Shown here one piece after another: positions 14,927 to 25,127 of a stretch of DNA of 25,127 nt. The notes under the pieces are model-generated. The model was not told where the DNA came from. It was given only the letters and a program-made list of their open reading frames with translations, and ran no database searches. How positions within the stretch are numbered: the stretch's first letter is position 1; the number at the start of each line of letters is the position of its first letter. Both the position numbers and the translations under genes were made by a program. Origin of the DNA: Candidatus Omnitrophota bacterium (lineage in GTDB: Bacteria > Omnitrophota > Koll11 > Gygaellales > JAQTUY01); the NCBI GenBank assembly GCA_028707105.1, contig JAQTUY010000006.1:1341-26467 (forward strand). Reading direction: 5' to 3'.

Positions 14927-17029
14927 TTAAAATGACTTCCTGGTTGCTACTGCCGGCTGACCCCCAATAAGCTTCTCTGATATATGTAAAGGCACCTCCG
15001 CGTAATAGGAGGGCTCCATAGTGTAAGAGGCACGGCCCTGTGTTAATGAACGTAAAGCAGTTGAGTAACTAAAGATTTCCGACAACGGAACATAAGCCTT
15101 TATTATCTGTATATTTGCCTTGTTTGTCAATGAAATAATTTTCGCGCGCCGTCCGGTGAGATCTCCGATTACAAACCCCATGTATTCCTCGGGAACAATT
15201 ACCTCCATGTCCATGATCGGCTCAAGCAATATTGATTCACCTTTTTTTAAGCCGTCATTAAAAGCGATCGCGGCAGCCATCTTAAACGCCATCTCCGATG
15301 AATCGACCTCATGATACGAACCATCGATCAGGGTCACTTTCACGTCGGTGACGGGATAACCGGCAAGGATCCCGCTCTTTGCCGAACCCATAACTCCGTC
15401 TTTTACCGAGCCGATAAATTCTCTGGGTATCGCGCCGCTTTTTATTTTATCTTCAAAGGTAATTCCCGTACCGGGAATTTCCTGGGGTTCCATTTCAAAA
15501 ACAACGTGGCCATACTGTCCGCGGCCGCCTGACTGCTGGACAAATTTTCCTGTAATAATAACTTTTTTAGTAAGAGTTTCACGGTAGGCGACCTGCGGAG
15601 CTCCGACCATCGCCTCCACATTGAACTCTCTCATGACGCGGTCGATGATGATCTCAAGATGCAATTGTCCCATGCCCGAGATGATCGTCTGTCCGGTTTC
15701 GGTGTTGTAGGTGACGCGGAATGACGGGTCCTCTTCTTCCAATTTTCTAAGCGCCATACCCAGTTTTTCCTGGTCCTGCTTAGTCTTGGGTTCTATGGAC
15801 TGTGAGATAACCGGCTCAGGGAAATGTATCGCTTCAATGATTATGGATCTATCCTGCTCGCAAATGGTATCTCCGGTAACAGTCTCACGCAGGCCCACTG
15901 CCGCGATAATATCGCCCGTTTCACCGCTCTCAATGATCTCCTGGCGGTTGGCGTGCATCTGCAGTAATTTGGTCACTCGCTCTTTAGTCCGTTTGGTCGA
16001 ATTCCAGATATAAGTACCGGCGGTGATCTTTCCGGAATATACGCGCAGAAAATTCAATTTTCCGACGTAAGGGTCTGTGGCAACCTTAAAACAAATAGCG
16101 CACAGTCCGGAATCATCACTGATCTGCCTTTCCATGTATTCTTCAGTCTCAGGATCGGTGCCTTTGATCGGAGGCATATCTGTCGGACACGGCAAGTAAT
16201 CGCAAATGCCGTCCAGCAGCGGCTGAACGCCGATATTACGATAAGCGGTGCCGCAAAATACAGGAACAAAACGGTTCTTTAGGACCTGGCGGCGAATAGA
16301 CTCTCTGATCATATTTTTATCGATCGCTTTGGCGTTAACGAACCTATCCATTAATTCATCATCGGCATCCGCCAGCCTCTCAATAAGGATATCGCGGTAT
16401 TTGCGCATCTCACCCAACATATCTTCGGGCACAGGCAGCACATCAAAGGTCTTTCCCGTCTCATCGCCGCTATACTTATACAGCTTCTCTTCCAGCAAGT
16501 CGATAACTCCACTAAAACTTTCTTCCTTGCCAAAAGGTATCTGTACCGCCGCGGCGTTGGTCGCCAGGAACTTACGCATCTGTTCGACTGTGCCGAAGAA
16601 ATCAGATCCGACCCTGTCCATCTTGTTAATGAAAGCTACGCGGGGCACTGAATATTTATCCGCCTGGCGCCAGACTGTCTCGGACTGAGGCTCAACGCCC
16701 CCTACGGCGCAAAAAACCACAACCGCCCCGTCCAGGACTTTAAGCGACCTTTCCACCTCAACGGTAAAATCAACGTGGCCGGGCGTGTCAATAATGTTTA
16801 TGCGGTTTTCCCTCCAGAAGCAGGTCGTGCAAGCCGCGGTAATAGTGATACCGCGCTCCTTCTCCTGGACCATCCAGTCCATTTCCGTATTGCCGTCCTG
16901 GGTATCGCCGATCTTATAGGTCTTACCCGTATAAAAAAGGATCCGCTCGGTCGTGGTAGTCTTACCCGCGTCGATGTGAGCGATGATCCCGATATTCCTG
17001 ATTTTGTCTAAAGCTATTTTCCTTGCCAT
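14927..17029 (-). CDS. fusA: Elongation factor G
   Basis: GTPase that drives ribosomal translocation and, with RRF, subunit recycling. The 700-aa product covers all five domains. The G domain has AHIDAGKT (17-24), the RGITI switch I threonine, DTPGH (81-85) and NKMD (135-138). Domain IV starts near [15 protein letters not shown], and the end is in domain V ([32 protein letters not shown]). The ATG at 17029 has an AGAGAG-type ribosome-binding site, 14 bp after rpsG. Length and G motifs fit classical EF-G, and its place in the str block supports it over tetracycline-resistance paralogues. Confidence 0.98.
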   Translation of the reverse strand: MARKIALDKIRNIGIIAHIDAGKTTTTERILFYTGKTYKIGDTQDGNTEMDWMVQEKERGITITAACTTCFWRENRINIIDTPGHVDFTVEVERSLKVLDGAVVVFCAVGGVEPQSETVWRQADKYSVPRVAFINKMDRVGSDFFGTVEQMRKFLATNAAAVQIPFGKEESFSGVIDLLEEKLYKYSGDETGKTFDVLPVPEDMLGEMRKYRDILIERLADADDELMDRFVNAKAIDKNMIRESIRRQVLKNRFVPVFCGTAYRNIGVQPLLDGICDYLPCPTDMPPIKGTDPETEEYMERQISDDSGLCAICFKVATDPYVGKLNFLRVYSGKITAGTYIWNSTKRTKERVTKLLQMHANRQEIIESGETGDIIAAVGLRETVTGDTICEQDRSIIIEAIHFPEPVISQSIEPKTKQDQEKLGMALRKLEEEDPSFRVTYNTETGQTIISGMGQLHLEIIIDRVMREFNVEAMVGAPQVAYRETLTKKVIITGKFVQQSGGRGQYGHVVFEMEPQEIPGTGITFEDKIKSGAIPREFIGSVKDGVMGSAKSGILAGYPVTDVKVTLIDGSYHEVDSSEMAFKMAAAIAFNDGLKKGESILLEPIMDMEVIVPEEYMGFVIGDLTGRRAKIISLTNKANIQIIKAYVPLSEIFSYSTALRSLTQGRASYTMEPSYYAEVPLHISEKLIGGQPAVATRKSF

Positions 17030-17043
17030 TTGTTCTCTCTATT

Positions 17044-17514
17044 TTACCATCTAAAATGCGCGAAAGCCTTGTTGGCTTCAGCCATCTTATGCATGTCATC
17101 TCTCTTCTTTATTGCCGCGCCCTCGCCTTTATAAGCCGCGATCAGTTCTTCCGCCAGCTTCTCCGGCATAGGCTTTCCTTTTTTACCCTTAGCCGCATCG
17201 CGCAGCCAGCGCAGCGCTATCGACGTGCCGCGCTCCTGCCTGACCTCGATCGGCACCTGATAAGTGGCGCCGCCGACCCTGCGGGGTTTTACCTGCAGGC
17301 GGGGCCTCACATTATCTATAGCCTTGTGGAACAATTTAAGGACATCCGCCTCATTAAGCTTCTCTCTCATAATCTCGAAGGCATCATATACGATGATCTC
17401 GGCTACAGACTTCTTACCGTCTTCCATGACCATATTGACGAACTTAGTTATCATCTTGCTTCTAAACTTAGGATCCGCCGCTATTTCTCTTTCCGGTGCT
17501 TTTCTTCTTCTCAT
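17044..17514 (-). CDS. rpsG: 30S ribosomal protein S7
   Basis: Primary 16S rRNA-binding protein of the 30S head, at the E site; in E. coli it also represses the str operon. The 156-aa product begins MRRRKAPEREIAADPKFRSK and has VNMVMEDGKKSVAEIIVYDA, then VGGATYQVPIEVRQERGTSI and the C-terminal KREDMHKMAEANKAFAHFRW-like end (here KRDDMHKM). Length is typical. The ATG at 17514 lies 2 bp after the rpsL stop. The E. coli S7 target is in the rpsL-rpsG spacer; with 2 bp here, such a site has no space unless it lies in coding sequence. Confidence 0.98.
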   Translation of the reverse strand: MRRRKAPEREIAADPKFRSKMITKFVNMVMEDGKKSVAEIIVYDAFEIMREKLNEADVLKLFHKAIDNVRPRLQVKPRRVGGATYQVPIEVRQERGTSIALRWLRDAAKGKKGKPMPEKLAEELIAAYKGEGAAIKKRDDMHKMAEANKAFAHFRW

Positions 17515-17516
17515 TT

Positions 17517-17888
17517 TTATTTAGGCCTTTTGGCTCCGTATTTGGAGCGTGATTTCTTCCTCTGGTTGACTCCAGCGGTATCCAGGGTACCCCTTACAAT
17601 ATGATACCGAACGCCCGGTAAATCCTTCACGCGACCGCCCCTTACCAGGACGATAGAATGCTCCTGCAGGTTGTGGCCTTCTCCGGGTATATAGGAAGTG
17701 ACTTCTATCCCCGTCGTCAGCCTGACCCTGGCGATCTTACGCAAGGCAGAGTTGGGCTTTTTAGGCGTCATAGTGCGCACCTGAAGGCAAACTCCCCTTC
17801 TCTGGGGACAGCCCTTTAAAGCCGGAGACTTGGTCTTTTTTGTCTTTAATCTTCTTCCTGATCTTATCAACTGTGAAATTGTAGGCAT
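17517..17888 (-). CDS. rpsL: 30S ribosomal protein S12
   Basis: Decoding-centre protein that sets translational accuracy. The 123-aa product has [40 protein letters not shown], the [20 protein letters not shown] loop, and a basic end (KYGAKRPK). The positions equivalent to E. coli Lys42/Lys43 and Lys87/Lys88, where streptomycin-resistance changes occur, hold Lys ([22 protein letters not shown]). The Asp modified by RimO in other bacteria is conserved (VKDLPG). The ATG at 17888 has an AAGGA ribosome-binding site inside the end of rpoC, one base after its stop. Confidence 0.98.
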   Translation of the reverse strand: MPTISQLIRSGRRLKTKKTKSPALKGCPQRRGVCLQVRTMTPKKPNSALRKIARVRLTTGIEVTSYIPGEGHNLQEHSIVLVRGGRVKDLPGVRYHIVRGTLDTAGVNQRKKSRSKYGAKRPK

Positions 17889-17889
17889 A

Positions 17890-20800
17890 TTATTCCTTTT
17901 CCTTCTTAGCGTCCTTGTCGGGACTCTCTATCATCTTATCCATTTCCGTGTCTCTATATCTGCGCAGGCCCGTTCCAGCCGGTATCAAGTGGCCTACGAT
18001 AACATTCTCTTTCAAGCCCACCAGTTCATCGCGCCTGCCTGAAGCGGCAGCGTCGGTCAACACGCGGGTGGTCTCCTGGAAGCTGGCGGCTGAAATAAAG
18101 CTTTCCGTCGAAAGGGAAGCCTTGGTGATACCCAGAAGCAGGGGCGTGGCTTGTGCGGGTTTGCCGTTTTTCTTGATAATACGGCCGTTTTCCGCCTGGA
18201 ATACCCATTTATCCACCTGCTGTCCGCCTAAGAATTCGGTATCGCCCGGATCCTCTATGGAGACCTTCTTTAACATCTGCCGGATAATAATTTCTATATG
18301 CTTGTCGTTAATACGCACGCCCTGCAGACGGTAGACTTCCTGGACCTCGTTTACCAGGTATTCCTGCAATATCTTATCTCCGCAGACGCGAAGGATATCC
18401 TGCAAGACTACCGGCCCGTCAGTCAGCTGCTGGCCCGCGCTTACGCGGTCACCTTTATAAACATTGGGATGCTTACCATGAGGAATAACATACTCCCTCT
18501 GCATACCGGTAGGCGAACGCACGATTATCAAACGCTGGCCCTTCTTGCTTTCCCCGAATTCGACAAATCCGTCTATTTCGCTGATGATCGCCGGGTCCTT
18601 GGGTCTCCTGGCTTCAAACAACTCCGCCACGCGCGGCAGACCGCCGGTGATATCTCTGGTCTTGCCGGCAACCCGCGGTATCTTAGCGATCAGATCTCCT
18701 GCTTCCACCTTATCCGTATCACTAACCAATATGTGCGCTCCGACAGGAATAGGATAAATACCCAGGACTTCTTTCTTCTCATCCATAATGACGATCTGGG
18801 GATGGAATTCCTGCTTGTGCTCCATTACGATGCGCTCGGTGATCTTGGTAACGGGATTTAATTCCTGTCTTACCGTAACATCTTCCTTTAAATCCTCGAA
18901 TTTTACCTGACCCGCGACTTCTGTCAGGATCGGGGACGTATACGGATCCCATCTGATAAAAGCGATACCCTTATTTACCTCTTCCCCGTCGGCTATACTG
19001 ATAAAAGCGCCCTGCGGTATGGGGTAACGCTCCAGTTCCCTGCCCTGGTTATCGTTTACGCTTATCGAACCATTACGGTTAAGGGTGATAAATTCTTTAT
19101 TCTTCGGGACGATCTTAAGGCTGTGATACTTGACAATACCCTTATTCTTGGATTTAATGAACGACTGCTCAATAACCCTGGAAGCGGTGCCTCCGATATG
19201 GAAGGTCCTCATGGTCAGCTGAGTGCCGGGCTCGCCGATGCTCTGCGCCGCCACGATACCGACCGCCTCTCCTATTTCAACCAGCTTGCCGCGGGCAAGG
19301 TCCCTTCCGTAGCATTTGGCGCAAACGCCCCTGCCTTCTTCGCAGGTAAGCACGCTGCGGATCCGGATCTTCTCAATTCCAAGCTTCTCTATGAGTTCCG
19401 CTGTTTCTTCGGTTATTATAGTGCCCTGTTCCACGACTACCTCGTCGGTAATAATATCGACGATGTTATCCAACGCGACCCTGCCAATGATACGGTCTTT
19501 TAAATTTACCACGACTTCGTCGCCTTCGACGATCGGCGAAACGGTGATGCCGTTTAAAGTGCCGCAGTCATCGCCGGTGATAATGACTTCCTGGGCAATA
19601 TCTACCAGCCTGCGGGTTAAGTATCCTGCGTCGGCGGTCTTCAAAGCGGTATCAGCAAGGCCCTTTCTGGCGCCGTGAGTGGAGATAAAGTATTCCAGAA
19701 CGGTCAAGCCTTCGCGGAAATTGGCGGTGATAGGGCTCTCGATGATCTCGCCCGAAGGTTTGGCCATCAGCCCGCGCATGCCGGCTAACTGCCTCACCTG
19801 CAAACGGGAACCTCTGGCGCCTGAGTCCGCCATCATGAATATCGGGTTAAAAGGATCCATCTCTTTAAATACCATATCCGAAAGCTTATCTGTGGCGTGA
19901 GTCCAGATATCCACGATCTTGTTGTATCTTTCACGATAGGTGATAATACCCTTACGATACTGATCTTCCACCTTGGTCACATCATCGGTAGAGCTCTTTA
20001 TGACCTCACCCTTGGTGCTGGGGACATGAAGATCATCCACGCCGATGGATATGCCTGAAAGGGTGGCGAATTCAAAACCTAGTTTTTTAAGGTCGTCAAG
20101 CAGCTGGATGGTCCTCTGGTGCCCGAAACGCTTATAACACTGCGCCACGATCTCTCCAACTACGCTCTTGGTCAACTCCTTATTTATAAAACCGTAACCC
20201 GGGGGCAATGATTGATTGAATATCACCCTCCCGGCGGTCGTAGTTATAATAGTTTTCTCGCTGGTGAGCTTCTTCTCTTCCAGGTCGAATACGGAATCCA
20301 CCTTGACTTTGATCAAAGTGTGCAGGTCGATCACTTTATCATTGTAAGCGACGATAACTTCTTCGATTCCGGAGAAGGTGATATCGGACTTACTGCCGGC
20401 TTTTGCCTTGCTCAAATAGGAGCATCCCAGGATGATATCCTGAGTAGGCGTAATGATCGGGCGGCCATCCGCGGGGGAGAAAATGTTATTTACGGAGATC
20501 ATCAGGATCTTAGCTTCGATCTGGGCCTCAAGGGACAAAGGAACATGCACCGCCATCTGGTCTCCGTCGAAGTCCGCGTTAAAGGCGGTACACACCAGCG
20601 GATGGATCTTGATCGCCTTACCCTCGATCAAAACCGGCTGAAAAGCCTGGATGCTAAGCCTGTGCAGGGTCGGCGCGCGGTTCAGGAGAATAGGATGGTC
20701 TCTTATTACCTCATCCAGGATATCCCATACTTCGATCCTGGCGCGCTCAACCATCCTGCGCGCGCCCTTAATAGTATGCACGATACCTTTCTCTTTGAGC

Positions 20801-21924
20801 TTCCTGATGATGAAAGGTTCGAATAATTCCAAAGCCATCTGTTTAGGCAGGCCGCATTCGTGAAGTTTCAATTCAGGCCCGACAACGATCACTGACCGTC
20901 CTGAATAATCTACGCGTTTACCTAATAAATTCTGGCGAAAACGCCCCTGCTTGCCCTTTAACATGTCCGAAAGCGACTTAAGCGGACGGTTATTGGCTCC
21001 CATTACGGCGCGGCCATGCCTGCCATTATCCAGCAGCGCGTCTACCGCTTCCTGGAGCATCCGTTTTTCGTTGCGGATGATTATCTCGGGGGCGTTCAAT
21101 TCCATAAGTTTCTTAAGCCGGTTATTTCTATTGATAACGCGGCGGTAGAGGTCGTTAAGGTCGGATGTGGCGAACCTTCCGCCGTCGAGAGAAACTAACG
21201 GGCGGAGATCCGGGGGTATTACGGGTAAGACCTCCATGATCATCCACTCAGGCTTATTGCCTGACTTCTTGAAATCATCAATGATCTTCAGGGTCTTTAA
21301 GATCTTGCGGCTGTTAAGCACGTCTTTGGATTTCTCCAGGTCTTTATGCAGTTTACGGGTAAGGCTTTCGGTATCCAAGTCCCTCAACAGGTCTTTGATG
21401 GCCAGGGCGCCGATCTGAGCTTTGAAATTCGAGCCGTATTTTTCCAGCGACTGCTGATACTCATCCTCACTCAAGAGCTGCTTGTTCTTAAGCGGCGAAG
21501 TCCCCGGATCGACCACTATATACTCTTCGTAATAAAGTATCTTCTCCAGGTCGCGCAAACCTATGCCGAGAAGGGCGGCCATTCTGCTGGGGACTGCCTT
21601 AAAGAACCAGATATGGCTCACCGGCGTTGCCAGCTCGATATGCCCCATGCGCTCGCGGCGGACCGATGAATGATCGACGGTAACGCTGCAGCGGTCGCAG
21701 GTGATACCCTTAAATTTGATCCCTTTATATTTACCGCAATTGCACTCCCAGTCCCTTACCGGGCCGAAGATTTTCTCGCAAAACAGGCCGTCTTTTTCCG
21801 GCTTAAGGGTGCGGTAATTGATCGTCTCAGCCTTCTTGATCTCGCCTTTAGACCAGGCCCTGATAATCTGAGAAGACGCTATCTTAATGGATATGCTGTC
21901 GAATTGGACAATTTCTTCTATCAT
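17890..21924 (-). CDS. rpoC: DNA-directed RNA polymerase subunit beta'
   Basis: Catalytic clamp subunit of RNA polymerase. The 1344-aa product is complete. The N-terminal zinc site is Cys61, Cys63, Cys76 and Cys79. The catalytic loop NADFDGDQ spans 449-456 with the three magnesium-binding aspartates at 451, 453 and 455. The second zinc site is Cys787, Cys861, Cys868 and Cys871. The trigger-loop region near [13 protein letters not shown] (898-909) is interrupted by a ~175-residue insertion (about 916-1092) that aligns with E. coli SI3 and ends at [18 protein letters not shown]. The ATG at 21924 lies 2 bp after rpoB with a weak ribosome-binding site. Confidence 0.99.
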   Translation of the reverse strand: MIEEIVQFDSISIKIASSQIIRAWSKGEIKKAETINYRTLKPEKDGLFCEKIFGPVRDWECNCGKYKGIKFKGITCDRCSVTVDHSSVRRERMGHIELATPVSHIWFFKAVPSRMAALLGIGLRDLEKILYYEEYIVVDPGTSPLKNKQLLSEDEYQQSLEKYGSNFKAQIGALAIKDLLRDLDTESLTRKLHKDLEKSKDVLNSRKILKTLKIIDDFKKSGNKPEWMIMEVLPVIPPDLRPLVSLDGGRFATSDLNDLYRRVINRNNRLKKLMELNAPEIIIRNEKRMLQEAVDALLDNGRHGRAVMGANNRPLKSLSDMLKGKQGRFRQNLLGKRVDYSGRSVIVVGPELKLHECGLPKQMALELFEPFIIRKLKEKGIVHTIKGARRMVERARIEVWDILDEVIRDHPILLNRAPTLHRLSIQAFQPVLIEGKAIKIHPLVCTAFNADFDGDQMAVHVPLSLEAQIEAKILMISVNNIFSPADGRPIITPTQDIILGCSYLSKAKAGSKSDITFSGIEEVIVAYNDKVIDLHTLIKVKVDSVFDLEEKKLTSEKTIITTTAGRVIFNQSLPPGYGFINKELTKSVVGEIVAQCYKRFGHQRTIQLLDDLKKLGFEFATLSGISIGVDDLHVPSTKGEVIKSSTDDVTKVEDQYRKGIITYRERYNKIVDIWTHATDKLSDMVFKEMDPFNPIFMMADSGARGSRLQVRQLAGMRGLMAKPSGEIIESPITANFREGLTVLEYFISTHGARKGLADTALKTADAGYLTRRLVDIAQEVIITGDDCGTLNGITVSPIVEGDEVVVNLKDRIIGRVALDNIVDIITDEVVVEQGTIITEETAELIEKLGIEKIRIRSVLTCEEGRGVCAKCYGRDLARGKLVEIGEAVGIVAAQSIGEPGTQLTMRTFHIGGTASRVIEQSFIKSKNKGIVKYHSLKIVPKNKEFITLNRNGSISVNDNQGRELERYPIPQGAFISIADGEEVNKGIAFIRWDPYTSPILTEVAGQVKFEDLKEDVTVRQELNPVTKITERIVMEHKQEFHPQIVIMDEKKEVLGIYPIPVGAHILVSDTDKVEAGDLIAKIPRVAGKTRDITGGLPRVAELFEARRPKDPAIISEIDGFVEFGESKKGQRLIIVRSPTGMQREYVIPHGKHPNVYKGDRVSAGQQLTDGPVVLQDILRVCGDKILQEYLVNEVQEVYRLQGVRINDKHIEIIIRQMLKKVSIEDPGDTEFLGGQQVDKWVFQAENGRIIKKNGKPAQATPLLLGITKASLSTESFISAASFQETTRVLTDAAASGRRDELVGLKENVIVGHLIPAGTGLRRYRDTEMDKMIESPDKDAKKEKE

Positions 21925-21926
21925 GA

Positions 21927-24900
21927 TTACTTTGCCTTTTCGGTTTTAATATCCAGGGACAATCCCTGTAATTCCTTGATCAAAACGTTAAATGACTCCG
22001 GGATGCCCGGGCTCAACTTCTGTTCACCCTTTACTATTGCCTCGTAGATCCGCGTGCGGCCGGTGACATCGTCGCTCTTGACTGTAAGCATTTCCTGCAG
22101 GACGAATGCCGCGCCGTATGCCTCCAATGCCCAGACTTCCATTTCTCCGAACCTCTGTCCGCCGAACTGCGCCTTACCGCCTAATGGCTGCTGAGTGATC
22201 AGCGAATACGGGCCGATAGAGCGGGCATGGATCTTCTTATCCACGAGATGAATAAGCTTCATAATATAGATGTAGCCGACGGTGACCTTCTGTCCGAATG
22301 TCTCGCCGGTATAACCGTCATAGACGTAGACCTTGCCGTCTTCGGGAAGGTTGGCTTTCTTAAGCATATCCTTGATCTCAAACTCCCTGGCCCCGTCAAA
22401 AACCGCGGTGCCGACGGAAATACCCAACACGTGAGCGGCCCAGCCTAAATGGGTCTCAAGTATCTGCCCGACGTTCATACGGGAAGGAACGCCTAACGGG
22501 TTTAGAACAACATCAAGAGGAGTGCCGTCTGCCATAAAAGGCATATCTTCCTGAGGCAATATCTTGGCTACGACGCCTTTATTACCATGGCGTCCGGCAA
22601 GTTTGTCACCTTCAGCAAGCCTTTGCTTGGTGGCTACATAAACCACTACCCTCTTTAATACGCCCGGAGGCAGTTCATCGCCGCGCCTGATCTTCTCTAT
22701 TTCCTGTTCCTGCTCGGCCAATAAGTCCTTCATCTGCGCGTCAAATGACGCTGCCAGGTCCCTGGCTTCGTCGTTATCGCTGAAATCCAGGAATTCAACC
22801 TTCTTTTTATCTACTCCCAGAAGCGCGGCTAAACGCGCGGTCTTTTCTTCCGCGATATATTCAAACTCGGTACGGTAACTTTCTTTTAAGTCCCGGATCT
22901 TGGCAAGCTCTATGGTCTTTTCTTCCTTGGACTTTCTGCCGCGTTCCTTCCGGACGAACAAATGGACATCGACGATTATACCTTCAACGCCCGGCGGCAC
23001 AACTAAAGAAGTATCGCGCACATCGCTGGCTTTTTCGCCGAATATCGCGCGCAGCAGCCTCTCTTCCGGAGAAAGCTCGGATTCGGTCTTAGGAGTAACC
23101 TTACCTACTAATATACTCCCCGGGCCGACCCTGGCTCCGATACGCACGATCCCGGTCTCATCCAGGTTAGCCAACGACTCTTCGCTGACATTCGGTATAT
23201 CGCGGGTCACCTCTTCATTGCCCAGGCGGGTCTCGGTAGCTTCAACCGTAAACTCTTCCACGTGTATGGAAGTAAACGCGTCAACTTTAACGATGTTCTC
23301 ATTTATCAGGATCGCGTCTTCAAAGTTATAACCGCGCCAGGACATAAAACCTACCAATAAATTCTTACCCAGAGCCAATTCGCCGTGCTTAGTGGCTATT
23401 CCGTCGGCTATGACCTGGCCTTTTTCCACGCTTTCGCCTACTTTGACTATCGGACGCTGGTTTAAACAAGTATCGGCGTTAGTGCGCAGGAATTTCATCA
23501 GGGGATATGCTGTTTTGCCTACGGTGATCGACGCGGCGTCAACCGCGCTGACCTTGCCGGAATTCTGCGCGATGACCATAGCGCCGGAATCAAAGGCGAC
23601 CTTGCCCTCCAGGCCGGTCCCGACTAAAGGCGCTTCGGTTATCATAAGCGGAACTGCCTGCCTCTGCATGTTAGAACCCATCAGGGCGCGGTTAGCATCA
23701 TCATGCTCAAGAAAAGGTATAATAGACGTTGCCACGGAAACCAACTGCTTAGGCGATACGTCCATATAATCTATCTTTTGTGCCGGCATCTTGGGGTATT
23801 CGCCTCCCCGGCGGCAGGATATCTCTTTATCAAGAAAATGCCCTTCATCATCTATGGATGCGTTAGCCTGGGCGATGACTTTATCATCTTCTATATCGGC
23901 GGTCAGGTATTCTATCCTGCGGGTAACCTTGCCGTCGACAACCTTTCTATAAGGAGTCTCCAGAAGCCCCAGCTCATTGACCCTGGCAAAAGTAGCCAAA
24001 GAGGAGATCAAGCCGATATTCGGGCCTTCAGGGGTCTCTATGGGGCAAACCCTTCCGTAATGAGAATGATGGATATCACGGACCTCAAATCCGGCTCTTT
24101 CCCTGGAAAGGCCTCCGGGCCCCAAAGCGCTCAGGCGGCGTTTATGGGTCATTTCCGCCAGGGGATTGACCTGATCCATGAACTGCGAAAGCTGGCTGCG
24201 CGCGAAGAAATCACGGATCTGGCTGGATAATAATTTAGAATTAATGAGGTAATGTATGCTTAAGGTGTCAAAATTACCGAGCAGCGAGAGCCTCTCCATT
24301 ATGGAACGCTCGATCCTGGCTAAACCTATACGCACCTGGTTCTGGACCAGTTCCGCGACGCTCTTGATACGGCGGTTGCCAAGATGATCGATGTCATCTA
24401 TCTTTCCCTCTCCGTTCTTCAATTTAATAAGATACTCTATTACTTTTACCACGGTCGGAGAATCCAATATCCGCTTCTCAAGGGCGACGTTCATATCCAA
24501 TTTCCTGTTCAGGATAAAACGGCCGATGCGCTCCAGGTCGTAGCGGTGCGGATCGAAGAATAACCTGTAAAATAATGATTCCGCGGTATCCAGAGTCGCG
24601 GGCTCTGTGGGCCGCATTTTGCGGTAAAAATCAAGCAAAGCTTCTTCTTTATTCTTGGTGTAATCTTTATTGAGGGTATTGATGATCTCGGGGTGCTCTT
24701 TCCCAAAGGCCTTAATGATCTCTTCATTGGTGGAGTAGCCCAGGATCCGGAGGATCTGGGTGCCGTAAAAACTGCGGCGCCTGTCCACGTAAGCCATGAT
24801 CACTTCGGCAATGTCGTATTTAAATTCAAGCCAGGTGCCGCGGTAAGGGATAATACGGCCGTAAAATATCTCTTTACCGGTAGGATGAGTTTCTTTTTCA

Positions 24901-25127
24901 AAGGATACGCCGGGCGAACGCTGCAGCTGGCTCACTACAACGCGCTCATCGCCGTTGATAATGAACGTGCCGGTGTCAGTCATCAGAGGTATCTCGCCAA
25001 AATAAGCGTCCTGCTCCTTGATCTCTTTAGGAGTAATAAGCCTGAATTTAGCCTTCAAGGGGGCGGCAAAGGTCAGAGACCTTCTTCGGCATTCCTGAAG
25101 GCTGTATTTGGGCTTTCCAAGGGTATA
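21927..25127 (-). CDS. rpoB: DNA-directed RNA polymerase subunit beta (5' end cut by window edge)
   Basis: Forms the catalytic pincer with beta'. The frame is open to 25127: I translated [20 protein letters not shown] ahead of the TTG at 25058, matching E. coli RpoB from about residue 73. That TTG is internal, not a start, and ~75 N-terminal residues lie outside. 1066 residues are visible. The rifampicin-binding cluster (about 24115-24197) reads [20 protein letters not shown] then [10 protein letters not shown], with the Gln, Asp, His, Arg and Ser of sensitive enzymes. The lobe between RILGYS and [11 protein letters not shown] is short, like B. subtilis and unlike E. coli. C-terminal motifs include [20 protein letters not shown] and [20 protein letters not shown]. 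Confidence 0.98.
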   Translation of the reverse strand, partial: YTLGKPKYSLQECRRRSLTFAAPLKAKFRLITPKEIKEQDAYFGEIPLMTDTGTFIINGDERVVVSQLQRSPGVSFEKETHPTGKEIFYGRIIPYRGTWLEFKYDIAEVIMAYVDRRRSFYGTQILRILGYSTNEEIIKAFGKEHPEIINTLNKDYTKNKEEALLDFYRKMRPTEPATLDTAESLFYRLFFDPHRYDLERIGRFILNRKLDMNVALEKRILDSPTVVKVIEYLIKLKNGEGKIDDIDHLGNRRIKSVAELVQNQVRIGLARIERSIMERLSLLGNFDTLSIHYLINSKLLSSQIRDFFARSQLSQFMDQVNPLAEMTHKRRLSALGPGGLSRERAGFEVRDIHHSHYGRVCPIETPEGPNIGLISSLATFARVNELGLLETPYRKVVDGKVTRRIEYLTADIEDDKVIAQANASIDDEGHFLDKEISCRRGGEYPKMPAQKIDYMDVSPKQLVSVATSIIPFLEHDDANRALMGSNMQRQAVPLMITEAPLVGTGLEGKVAFDSGAMVIAQNSGKVSAVDAASITVGKTAYPLMKFLRTNADTCLNQRPIVKVGESVEKGQVIADGIATKHGELALGKNLLVGFMSWRGYNFEDAILINENIVKVDAFTSIHVEEFTVEATETRLGNEEVTRDIPNVSEESLANLDETGIVRIGARVGPGSILVGKVTPKTESELSPEERLLRAIFGEKASDVRDTSLVVPPGVEGIIVDVHLFVRKERGRKSKEEKTIELAKIRDLKESYRTEFEYIAEEKTARLAALLGVDKKKVEFLDFSDNDEARDLAASFDAQMKDLLAEQEQEIEKIRRGDELPPGVLKRVVVYVATKQRLAEGDKLAGRHGNKGVVAKILPQEDMPFMADGTPLDVVLNPLGVPSRMNVGQILETHLGWAAHVLGISVGTAVFDGAREFEIKDMLKKANLPEDGKVYVYDGYTGETFGQKVTVGYIYIMKLIHLVDKKIHARSIGPYSLITQQPLGGKAQFGGQRFGEMEVWALEAYGAAFVLQEMLTVKSDDVTGRTRIYEAIVKGEQKLSPGIPESFNVLIKELQGLSLDIKTEKAK

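Noticed and set aside
25056..25058. TTG at 25058 as the start of rpoB
   Set aside because: The frame stays open to the window edge and the upstream residues match RpoB, so this codon is internal.

Overview
This window is one continuous piece of a bacterial core information-processing cluster. All 33 genes lie on the minus strand and read from the right edge to the left edge. No plus-strand gene, tRNA, rRNA, CRISPR array, phage gene or intact insertion sequence was found. Both edges cut genes: rpoB at 25127 lacks its first ~75 codons, and rpsD at position 1 lacks its 3' part.

Layout in the direction of transcription. (1) rpoB (partial) and rpoC, RNA polymerase beta and beta'. (2) The str block: rpsL, rpsG, fusA, tuf. 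(3) The S10 block: rpsJ, rplC, rplD, rplW, rplB, rpsS, rplV, rpsC, rplP, rpmC, rpsQ. (4) The spc block: rplN, rplX, rplE, rpsN, rpsH, rplF, rplR, rpsE, rplO, secY, adk, map. (5) infA and rpmJ, then the start of the alpha block: rpsM, rpsK, rpsD (partial). In E. coli these are separate operons. Here they are run together: many junctions are 0-3 bp gaps or 1-17 bp overlaps (TAATG, ATGA and GTGA junctions), and I found no intrinsic terminator. There is no gene-free stretch over 300 bp. The longest spacers are rpsJ-rplC (134 bp), rpmJ-rpsM (81 bp), rplF-rplR (61 bp), infA-rpmJ (60 bp) and tuf-fusA (60 bp).

The products work together: RNA polymerase core subunits, 30S and 50S ribosomal proteins, elongation factors EF-G and EF-Tu, initiation factor IF-1, the SecY translocon channel, methionine aminopeptidase (removes the initiator Met of new proteins) and adenylate kinase (nucleotide balance).

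Organism. GC is moderate, by eye somewhat below 50%. RpoC carries a long insertion like E. coli SI3, while RpoB has the short, B. subtilis-like lobe. S4, S14, L24 and L36 are all zinc-ribbon (C+) types and Adk has a four-cysteine lid. rpmD (L30) is absent, and several r-proteins carry Lys/Ala/Pro-rich tails. This points to a diderm, non-proteobacterial lineage, possibly a candidate phylum such as Omnitrophota/Elusimicrobiota or the wider PVC area. That is a guess from gene order and protein style, not a phylogeny.

The genes are ordinary; the unusual material is in the spacers. The rpsJ-rplC spacer holds an imperfect palindrome resembling REP or IS200/IS605 ends, with two mutually exclusive folds and a perfect TATAAT box. 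The rplF-rplR spacer shares both flanks of that element. The rpmJ ribosome-binding site and its GTG start lie inside a 53-bp palindromic element.
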